64,000 bases of DNA from Trichoplusia ni (taxonomy: Eukaryota > Arthropoda > Insecta > Lepidoptera > Noctuidae), in contig NC_039493.1 in the NCBI RefSeq assembly GCF_003590095.1, positions 1,674,001 through 1,738,000 of the forward strand, in the 5' to 3' direction. Made by a program: the position numbers and the translations under genes. A model generated the notes under the pieces. It did no database searches and was not told where the DNA came from. It was given only the letters and a program-made list of their open reading frames with translations. This document shows positions 39,301 to 51,300 of this stretch, piece by piece; the stretch's first letter is position 1, and the number at the start of each line of letters is the position of its first letter.

Positions 39301-42300
39301 TGAGAAAATTTCTGAACCCATCTTGAGGCAATCCGACTCTCACTTGGCTGTTGTTATTCCAGTATTTAGTTATTATGAAACTTTGTCGTTTAATCAGTTT
39401 TCACGAAATTTGTCACCAAATTACTCACCCCGTTTCGAATGAATCAATATTTACTTTATTCAAAGTTATTAAGTAAATAATAATATTTTGACTTGAATGT
39501 ACCAGATGTCTAATTCTGTGTAGGAAAGTCTATAAATAAGCTATAACCTTAAAATCGAATTATTTAAAACACAAAGCGTAAAGGTTTATATAGTCATAAT
39601 TTCGCATAAAATATACTTTCAGTTAGAAAAAGCGTTGAAAAAACTCAAGTTCATAAAACATATGAACACAATATTACTGAAATAGTTTTAAAAATCTAAG
39701 ATTGAAGACTAAACCTCATCTCAACTTTTTATATAGAGAACAGGAAGATCACTGGTCATTAAAAGTGATGTCACACGATAATAACATTTTTGTGTACGCA
39801 ATAAACAAAAATATATTTTTCCGCATCTATCTGAGGGACGAATTCAATTCTTTTAAACCAAATAGGACATTTGAGGATTTCTTTAGAAGATGAGACCAAT
39901 TTTTTTGGCGGCAGACTTACGGTCCTTAACGGAAGTTGAACGTTCACAAGGGAGAGTGGTCATTTGAATATAATTACCTCTGTATCTAAATATAGCGAGG
40001 AGTCCAAGGTCTGTGACAGCTGCGCCATGTTGGAGCAATTCTGGATGAGCAGCGCCACGTGCGGCACGAAACACACGATCAGCATCTGCAGCAGGAATAT
40101 CCTGCGACCTCGTCTGTAACAAAAGATTTTTTTTATTCCTTATTATTCTAGAACAAAGAAAAGTTAGATCTGGAAAAATATAGGTTTCAGTTTTCGCTCT
40201 GAATAATTAATGTACCGTCAAAAATATCCGCATCCAAATCGGTTCATCTTTTAGAGTACAGCGGTCAAGCTTATGATATGCTTTTAGAAAAGAGCTCATG
40301 ATTTTGAAATGGCTGGTCAATTTTCGCGGGAAATGTCTAAAAATGATCGATCCAAAACGCACTTTAGAAAAAACTGCATCAAATCTTTTTACCCGTTTAA
40401 TTGCTACCATGTCACAGGCAAACACACAATCAAGATAGATTATTGACCTGGCTTCAAATTGTACAATTTCGTATTTTTATTTGACTTGGTATTTGTTTTC
40501 GTCCAGGCTAGACCATACCATAACTACTTATAAACATAAATAGGTATTTTAGATTAATGGTTGATATACATTCAAACAATATTGAATTAGAAAGTCAATT
40601 TCAACAATTGAACTTCGGAATAAATAACCTGCATGCATTCAGAGGAATATGGAATGCTATGTAACAAGACGCTTCGGCTCAAAATGGATTTAGACAGCTA
40701 CAATGCGCTCTGTCTACATGAAAAGGCTGAATTGTGATAGAGACGCATATACACCGTGATTTTTTAGTCGTCTTACAAAAGAAGCCCAGTTCATGTATCC
40801 AACGACTAGAACACGTTCATAATAAAGAATAGGTATTTATGAGATTTTAAAAAATTAAAATGCCATTTTTATTCAATATTATGATGCAATTCGTAGTTTT
40901 TTAGAAACACAGCTCTGTTGCGAGCGTGGTCCGAGCCTTGTAACAATGGTGAGGGGCGCGGGCGGGGGCGTTTTTATCATTTTTAAGAATATATTTCAGA
41001 TTTCTCTTGTTTAATTTTTCTTCGTACTTATTATTTTAGTTGATGATAAAAAAAAAATAATGGCGCCGCCTAGGGGTATTTTACGTCGGATACATGAACT
41101 GGGCTGCTTTTGTAAGACGACTAAAAAATCACCGTGTATACGCTAAATAAGGGCTATCTCTTTCACACAACAACAAGTCTTATTTTAAAGGATGGTGAGT
41201 CTGTTTAAGCCCCGGACAGAAATTGACTGTCGTAAAAGTATTCATTTAGTTCAGCATCATTTTGATTGAGGTTATGTTTAAAAGTTATAAAAAATTATTT
41301 GTATTTTTTATAGTGACTTGTAAGGATAATTCATTCTTAAATCTTGCACCGATTTGCGACCCTACCGCGTCAGCTCATGATCAAGGACTCCGTTGGGTCC
41401 TAGACTAGTAAGGAAAACCCTATAAATAAGCTTGAGAAAACCATTGCATTATTTAATAACAACAGGCCTCTTAATAATGAGCAATTTATATTCTCATATA
41501 GAATACTCTTATCCCATTGGTTATGGTAAATTGATTAGATAAGTGAATTAGTTAAAAGATTTCGATGTCCTTGTTATCCTATCTTGTCATCTAGACACCC
41601 ATCCATCCCCTGCCGCGCTGTCTGTTTGTCTGTCAACAGTCTGTCTCGTAAACCGTAATAACTTTACAGTTGAAAGCTTCATAGATGATGTATTTCTTAA
41701 GCTACCATAACGAAGTTTATATAAATATAAAAATAATACGAAGTTAAAAGCTGGTCGTTTTGTTTCTTGGGGATATTTTTTGTGAGAATTTGTACGGAAT
41801 TGTAATATAAGAGGTAGGTAGATATAACAAGTACTAATACTACTGTCCGCATCTGTAATTATAAATGTATAAATATTAGTGACACTCATTTCCACAGTCA
41901 AAGTGTGTAAACGGTTTTATGAGACACTAGCTGTTGCCCGCGACTTCGTCCCCGTGGGTAAGTTATGATTTATACCTGCCCTGTTTTTTTTTCACATTTT
42001 CCATTGTATCTTTGCTCCTATTAGTCGCAGCGTGATGGTTTATAGCCTAAAGCCTTCCTCGATGAATGGTCTATTCAATACAAAAAAAATTCAATTTGGA
42101 CCAGTAGTTCCTGAGATTAGCGCGTTCAAACAAACAAACAAACTCTTCAGCTTTATATATTAGTATAGATTTAAATGCAATAAGAGATGCATGATTTTTT
42201 TTTTGTAATAAGAGAATTAAAAAGACTTTTTGATTAATTTATTAACATCACTGTTTTCAGATAATTTAGTTACATTACATATTTATAGCGGATCAGAATC

Positions 42301-45300
42301 CTTTAAGCATCACAAGAAATTCGCCGCCAAGACACGTTATGTAAAACAATATCTCTTGTTAAATCTCACAGCAAGAAACTCGGTCCTTTGAATACCTTTC
42401 TGTGGGATATGGGTCCAATTCGCAAAGGCTCTTGTGAGCAAGAGAAACTTTAATGAGCTGGAACACTAGACAACAACTCCGTGTTACCGTGACGAACTTA
42501 TATTTTTAGGATTCCGTACTTAAAGAGTAAATGCGGAGCCGCTGTGAGCTGAGTCACTGCTGTTTATCTATTTGTATGTTTGACATTCCATCCGACCATT
42601 TTAGGCTTCCGTCTGTTCGTCCGTCACTAGGTAGTATCTGTGTCATGAGCTATGACATTAAGACTGATAAATTTATCACTTTTTGTATTTGTATTGCGGT
42701 TATAACAAAAAATAAAGATCAAGGTTAAGGAACAAGCTTCCCGTTAGTTGTTATGGTCATAGATTTGTTGGATAACAAATGCTGCTGGTGCAACAGATTT
42801 AAGTTCTAACGGAACCCGCAGTTTCGCCAGTCCGACTCGCACTTGACCGGTCTATAATATTGTCTACTGTATCTACGACTTTTATTAAAATAATACATTT
42901 TGCTGTCTAAGCTTAAGCATAAATACAGAAAGTTGTAATTTTTTTATAAAATTATCGACCGTTTCTGGAAACTCGGTTGGTCAAGAAGAGAAACAAGCAG
43001 GCACAGTGAACTAGGTACCAATATTAAACAAAGGATTTTTCCTAAAATAACTTTCGTAAGGGTATTCAGAATTGTTTGAGAACGGTTTACTCATGCCTAT
43101 TTATTGGGATCGCGAGTCTTTTTACTGACCCAAGCGGAGTCCTTAATCACAGACTGACGCTACGGTGGGATCGCGAACCTAACAAAGCAAAGCTTGTTTT
43201 GGGAGTACTAAACATATACATTTAAAAATATATAAATAATAAAGATCAATTACAAATAGACACAGAAAACATGACAGTGACACAATCATTTATCTTGGAT
43301 GAAATCGAACCCACAACCTCCGGGTAAGCAGTCAGTAGGACCACTTACCAATCAACCAACATGCCAATCAAATGACATAGAATTTATTTATTTACATGGT
43401 ACATTGACTGGGTTTTACTTTATACGAATATAACAAAAATACAATACACGTAGGTACCATATATTATAAAATATTTGACGCAAAACTGAAAACATTCACA
43501 CAATAATAAAGTCAGAAATTGTTTCACGTTATTGCCCCGTCCAGTGAAGTTTTTCCAATATTTCACACACAAGAGACTTATGAAAATGGCCGACAAAACG
43601 CTTCAATAAAACTTGGACGTGACTAATTTGAAATTTCCAGAAATTAATTAAAACAGGTTGTCACTGTTGTCAGTCTGTCTCATGTTAGGGGAGTTGAAAA
43701 CGATTATTACTTTGTATTTGTGTCGTAATGTGATAACTGGGGAAACGTTTTATCGTAACGAGTTTTCTTTGAGAGGGGTGAGAGTGTTAATCAAGCAGCT
43801 TGTTAACTGTGGTTAATTTAACAGGGAGTTTTATGTTTTTTTGGTAATAATGACGAAAGTAGTTGACAGTTAATGTCAACGCGTTTTAATTTCGACCCAA
43901 TAGCTGTAACGTTTCGTAAAATTTCGATTTAAAGAATCTAGATACAAACGTTTTTAAATGTCACTTCATTCAATTTTTATCAAAATGGGTTTTTCATTTT
44001 TATAGTTGTAAATTGCATTGTCATCGGGTTTGAAGCTACCCTGAAAATTTCAGCCTGCTTATCAAGAGGTGCCAAAAAATTGATTTGCAAAAATCCAGCC
44101 GGAACGACAAACAAACAACTAAAAACGTGGGAAAATACAATGTGATGAGAAACAGACAAGCAGCGGAACCTTAGAAATAGGATTTCCTTTTTACCCTTAG
44201 GTTACGAAACCCTAAAGAATATACCTAATTACTAAGATCCATTAAGTTTATAAGATACCTTCATTTTAAAATTGAATTTATGACACCGTTCTCAAGGCAC
44301 ACGACAGCAATTACTTTGATTGAAGTATAAAGCATGTGATGCATGATCATAAAGGTTAATATAATATGGATTTATTAGAAGATCGGTTATATAATACTAT
44401 GATTGGTCATATTATGGTCATTCAGATTGATTGAGGTCGATTGGACCGTAATTGACAAACAATGGTGAAAGAGGTTATATATACCATAAACGAATTATTT
44501 TATTTTGTCTTTCGGGCACCAAATACTATCCATAAATAATCTAATATATAAAATTCCCGTGTCACGATGTTAGTTACCGTACTCCTCCGAAACGGTTCGA
44601 CCGATTCTTATGAAATTTTGTATACATATTGGGTAGGACTGAGAATAAAACAACATCTATTTTTCATACCCCTAAGTGACAAGGGTTGCCCACGCTAAAA
44701 AAATATATTTTATTTTTTGGACGAATTTTTTGTTTTTATTTTTTTATAATGTGGCATTAAAAAATACATACATCTAAAAAAAAAATATTCGGCAAAACAA
44801 CGTTTGCTGGGTCAGCTAGTAATTCTATAAATATAAGTCAGGGATTTTATCTAGGGAAATTCCTGACAGGGCTGTCTGTCTCTTAAAGTTAAATTATCAC
44901 AAATAAATAACTTAAATATAGAACCAACACAAAACAACATTAATTAAATGTACGAAAATACCTCACAATAAAAATGTATAAACTCATATATTTTAATAAT
45001 AAACATATTCTTCGAAACACGTACAAAGCATTTATTAATAAAATATTCTTGGATTGAAAACTCATAAGGAATCCATATTTTTTGCCATATCCTAAGAATA
45101 AATTGAAAATAAAGATAACAAAGAAACTCAATATAATACGTCAATATTATGTCTTCAAAGTAAATACACTTTTGTTATATTACATACTAGGTGTTACCCG
45201 CGACTTCGTCCACGTGGTTAGAAGATCTTGAAGGCCTCAAAGATGAATAATTTTCCCCGTTTTTTTCCACATTTTCCATTGTGTCTTCGCTCCTTTTAGT

Positions 45301-48300
45301 CGCAGCGTGATATTATATAGCCTATGGCCTTCCTTGAAAAATTATATATTCAACACAAAAAGAATTTTTCAATTCGAACCATTAGATCCTGAGATTAGCG
45401 CGTTCAAACAAACAAACAAACTCTTCAGCTTTATAATATTAGTAATGATGTGAAAGGCAAACAAATGAAAAATAAATAAACCGGATAATACGAGTTGGAT
45501 CCTGTTTGGAGGTTTCTATAGAAATAGACGAGGAAAACCAATTTGAAACCAAAAAACATAATACACCAATGATCGGAAAAATAATTGTTAAACTTTATCG
45601 CGATGATTGTTTAGCGGACCGCCAGAGAAAATTTTAAGGGGTATCACGGTTCGAGAGATACGGATCGTTGACAGACGCACGGACAGACAGTGGAGCCTTA
45701 GTAATAGAGTTTCATTTTTAGCGTTTTTCACTGATCATTTCTTACTCCTGAAAACTATAGAGAAATTTAACCATCTTTTTAATTGAAATGAAACTACTTT
45801 TACGGATTTTATAACGGTTAAGTTTTAGATTTTAATTTCCGATTTCAGTTTGCCCGTGACCATGATTGACATAAAGTCTAAAATTTAGTAGATGTAGTTT
45901 CATTTCAATGTCTAAAATTCGCGTAAACCGTAGAAACCATCTTATAAATTTTATGATTCCAAGTAAATTTAAAAAATAGACGCAATATAGAGATCCCTTA
46001 TTTCACTGTTTAGACTAAGAGCTTCGATTTTATCACAGATGCAATGGACCTTCAATATTTCTGAAAAAAAAGACCGAAAAAAAGATAGAATCTAAGAAGG
46101 GTGTCCTTTTTCCTTGGCAACTACGGGGTCTTAAAGGTTAGAATAAGTTTCTTTACCATGGCAACTAATTGTATGGGTGATCAGTTGAAATAAAACATGC
46201 CCTTTTAAAAGATCACAAGGAAAAGCAAAGAAAAAGACCTCCCTGAAAATAAGGTTTAGTTCCCACAAGCGATGCGTAGGATAGGAGGGAGTATGTTTTA
46301 AAAATATTTAAATTTGTTTTATTTATTACTAAAAAAGATTATATGTATTCTTCTTTGATAAATCCTTAATAAGAAGAGCACACACACACATTTTCATTAA
46401 ATATTTGATTAGCTAATCAAATTACCATTGTATGTAAAAAAAAATACTAGTAAGAATGTAGAATTCTTTGAGATTTTTTTTTCTAACATATATGACCGGA
46501 TTCTATTTCATCATCATCATCTCAGCCCATAGCAGTCCACTGCTGGACGTAGGCCATCTCCATAATTTCTCCAGCATGATTCTATTTAACGAAAATATAA
46601 AAAGAAGTCATTTTGAACACCAAATTACAATTTGTGAATAACGAGAAAATTTAAAGAAAAAATAAGAGAATATCCAAAAATAAGACATACTTAATTATTA
46701 TAATATCCAAAAATTTCTTATTTCACGTATATTGTATGAGCAATTACTAATCTTTAATATACCTTGACGTAACCGTCACAGAATTATAAATTGTTTGGGT
46801 CTACCATGACGTCACAAGTAATATTATCATAGTCGTGAGAGAGCGGGACAGCGCTATACACAGTATATAGTGACATCTCTCTTTCACCCGAAATGTTACT
46901 TAAGGACGTGATGGTAGACAGTTTGAATAACAAAGCAAATTCCCTAATATAATATTGACTAGGTTGTAATTTAATATGTATTATAATCTAAATTCTAGAA
47001 TATTCTACGTAGATAGTTACTTTACTTTGGATTCTCAAAGGAATCATTGAAACAATAGTTTTATCTTGTTGAAGATCTGTCAATCGGCATCGTAATTTCT
47101 ATAGGGCAATACAATAAAAAATTGAAAGAAAAACCTGCATTTTACTAAAAATATTTCTTTTTGTATGAGATTGTTTAAGGAATTAAATCCTTGTGTCGCG
47201 GGGGTTTTCACAAACATACAAATCACATGCACAAAGACACCCAGACTCAGAACAAGCATTCGTGGATCAGTGGATTTGGCGTGGTGACCTCAACCACTTC
47301 GCTATTCGTATACGCTAGAACCATCCATTCGACAATCTTTTACGTTAACGATATTATTTAATCTAATTGAATAAATATTATTTTAACATTAAAATGTTAT
47401 TTAAATACAATTTTGTACATCAAAAGACAAATATAAATTATCAAATTGACGTAAATGGCTGACCACAAAATATTAAATAATATTTTAATATAAATTATTT
47501 ATTTAATTCAAAATTCGTGTATAATGCAATTAAGGATAATGATATCGCAAATACGGAATAAAGGAAACATATTATTATGGTTAATTGTATATGTTTTACT
47601 AGCTGTTACCCGCGACTTCGTCCGCGTGGTTAGAAGATATAAGTTAGGAATTTTTGAACGAAAGCCCTCGAAGGTTAATATTTTTCCCCGTTTTTGCCAC
47701 ATTTTCCATTGTAACTTCGCTCTTATTAGTTGCAGCTTGATGTTATATAGCTTAAAACCTTCCTCGATTAATGGTCTATTGAAAACAAAAAGATATTTTC
47801 AATTCGAACCAGTAGTTCCTGAGATTAGCGCGTTCAAACAAACAAACAGACTCTTCAGCTTTATATATTAGTATTAGTATAGATGAAATAACTTAAATTT
47901 GTGTTTTGGGGCACTAAACATTGCTTTATACCCACAAAATTGTACAAAAAGACATCGCAGAAAAAAAATACAGATTTTTTGCTTATTATCTCATTCCAAA
48001 CAAAAATAACATACTTTTGAAAATTTCTTCACTGTTTTGTTTGTAATAACTCCGTAATGCGGTATTTGCAAAGTACAAAATTGTTTTGGAAACCATAAAA
48101 TCATTGAATCAAAGTTTAAAATGGGTTATGAACAATTATTTTCGACTTAAATGTTAACAAAACAACTTTTCATTCAAACACATCTTTTTGCACAAAGTTT
48201 CTAGTCTTAATCGCTTACATAAAGATTTTCTTTTTAAAAGACTACAAAATTTTCAATTTTTCATCACTTTTTCTCTGAACTATTAGAAAATTATTCTGGA

Positions 48301-51300
48301 ACTGGTTAAATATACCAAAAAATCCAAAGCTTATCGGAACGACACGGGTCAATATCCTATAATTATTTCTCATTCGCGTGGTATTCGAGAAAACCTCCTC
48401 ACATCCCAACACACAACGACCATTAACGAAGTTATTCATTACCATATAAAAGAATTCCTGTAAACATACCACAGCCGCTTAAAGCTGTGGTGTACACGTT
48501 TTGGGAAAGAGATGCCGCTCTACAAAATGTAGCACGCTATCTCGCTTCCACTAATGTAACAGTCTAACAGGTGCTGGGATGGTTCGCGATCAAATTGGAG
48601 GAATCTCGATCAATAGATATGCCCTTAGGCTTGGACGATCTTAATTTTCCGGCTTCCACTTGAATCTTATTAAGGGTTTTTGATTAATATTCCTACATAA
48701 AGAACTAGCTTTTGCCGTTGGCTTTGCCCGCTATGAATCAATGATGACGAAATTATTCCACGGGAAAACAAAATGGGGATAAACTATCCTACCATCCTAT
48801 GTGTTAAACCTAGTTACAAACTATTTGTAAACCAAATTTCGTCCAAATTTGAATGGATGAGTAACAAACATTTATCTATCTATACTTCTAAACATGATTT
48901 ATAATGTTAGTAGGTTATTTTCATTGTATCTTTTGTGAGTCTGATTCATACTTAAATGATAAAACGATTGACTCACACGTATTCATTAGAATCGTACGAC
49001 GATACAGTTCAATTTGATTGCCTACCGCCGCGCGCCGTGTCAGCTCATGGCCAAGGTCGTATCCAAAACTAGCCGGATCCCGATTAATGCGCGTGAGAAA
49101 AACGATGTGCAATTTGATTAATAATAATAATATGTACACACGGTTTCACATACAGTTTCATAATAACATTCAAAGTGACGTGATACATGATTCATACGTC
49201 TTTGACGCTTGTTACAGGCAGTCAGAAGCTTGAAAGTCTGACAACTAGTCTAACCAAGGGGTATCGTGTTGCCCAGGTAACTGGGTTCAGGGGGTCAGAT
49301 AGGTAGTCGCTCCTTGTAAAACACTGGTACTTAGCTGAATCCAGTTAGACTGGAAGCCGACCCAACATAGTTGGGAAAAAGGCTAGGCTGATGATTCAAA
49401 GTGACGTGATGCCGCGAGTAAACGTTATGGCCTATTGCCTGCTATTCCTAGGTAAGTAATTCCATGTATGAACCTTCGTACAGAGTGTTCACAATTTGTG
49501 TTACGTTTTATTATTTAGTTTGCTTGAAAAAAAACTTCCTATACCGAGCATGACTTATATGATTAATGGCTACTAACCCTAGCCGTGTGTTAAATTAATG
49601 TCGCCAACGTAGCGCCACATTCTATACATACATCGTCTCACTGTTAGGAACAAACCTCTTTACTATGCTAGCCCATTTCGGGTTGGCCATTTCGAATTCC
49701 AATGTTTGGAATCGTTTTAGTATTATATGAATATCTGTTGTATACCAGCCGGTTCGCGGAGCAAATCGACAAAAAATATTTGGTGGTTTAGCCTGCTTAT
49801 TATTCAAACACCCTTTACGCTTGTTTTCCAAACACCCTTACATATTTTTCACAATATAAGTAAAAGAATTTTCAACTTTCCATTTACATTTTCAAAGTTA
49901 TATTTATTTAGTTTTATTTCGAGCCACAAAGCCGCATAACTAAACATTTAATTAAAATAATCTTTAAAAGGTTTCTCTTATTAATTCAAGATTGAAAAGT
50001 TTCTAATGAACGTAGAATAATTTATGTAGAAGAAACGCTGTTTACTTACAGAATATTTTTCAATAAAACCTTGAAATCGTGAGAGGCTCACTCGCGATAC
50101 GAGGTTCAGTTGGTAGACAAATTTATGACCTTAAAGATCATTGACACTAATCACTATCTTCATTTCTAATTCTTGCAGTTAAAATGGTTGCTATGACAGT
50201 TTAAGTCCTTCTGACAGACAGACAGCGACCGATAATAGGGTTCCATTTTAACCTTTGACCAAAGACAAAGTCGCATATAAAAAAAAAACCAGTCAAGTTC
50301 GAGTTGGCCTCGCTACACTTTTGGCTTTCATTCTAAGCGGATGTAGCTAGTTTTACAAGGATTCATTACCGTACACCTTTTGTCAGACTTGCCAGCCTCT
50401 TACTATCCGTAACACTTATCAAAGACGAATAAATAAAGCCGGGACCGACAATTTTATGTGCCGTCTAAATAACATGACAACTCTTCATGACATAGATAGT
50501 CGCCCATCTTTGACCTGACGGTACCAAGCATAGTTTAACCTTTGATCGATCAACCTGTGCAGTTGTAGCTTAGAGACGACTTTCTTGTGGGTTTTGGACC
50601 TCAAGTTTTTGCCAAACATGTCCAAAAAAGTAACGCCACATAATTATCAGAACAACATTCTATAATTCAAATTGAATCGAGTTCCAAATACAATTTCCAA
50701 CTTATTCCCGTACGTTACATGAAATATCAGAATAGGCATCGATTTGTGCGTAATATTAATTACATTTGCTATAATAGTCGAACGGGCGGTCAGCTTACAT
50801 CGAAACCATACGTGAATCATTTGTGCGATGTCTCATTAGTAATTAGTGTGTCTGTATGTTCACGGTTAGATTCATACAGATTTATCTGTATAGCGTAACA
50901 AAAGGTATTGACAATATTGTCAGCATTTGTAGGGTTCCATACCTAAATGTTAAAAAGGAAACCCAGTTATTGAGTGCTCGCTATCTGTCCGTCTGTCATC
51001 AGGCATAGGCTTTCTCATGAATTGTCTAGCTAAACAGATAAACAGTTGAATTTATTAGCAATGATGTGCTCGCGTCACGGTGTATGAAATTGAACACCTT
51101 CGAAACGCCTCGACCGCTTCTCATGAAATTTTATTTGCAAATTGGACGGTTCTGAGAATCGGACATCTATTTTTCATATACCCATTTTTTCCTAGATCTC
51201 ATTTCTATGGCAAAACAATGTTTGCTGGGACAGCGAGTACTTAATAAAAAAAAACATCGAGGATAACCAACTTCTGATATAGATCAGTTGATAGAAGTCA

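Noticed and set aside
47524..47871. 115-residue plus-strand ORF, among the longest in the window
   Set aside because: Covers a copy of dispersed repeat A; the same frame is broken in the other copies.
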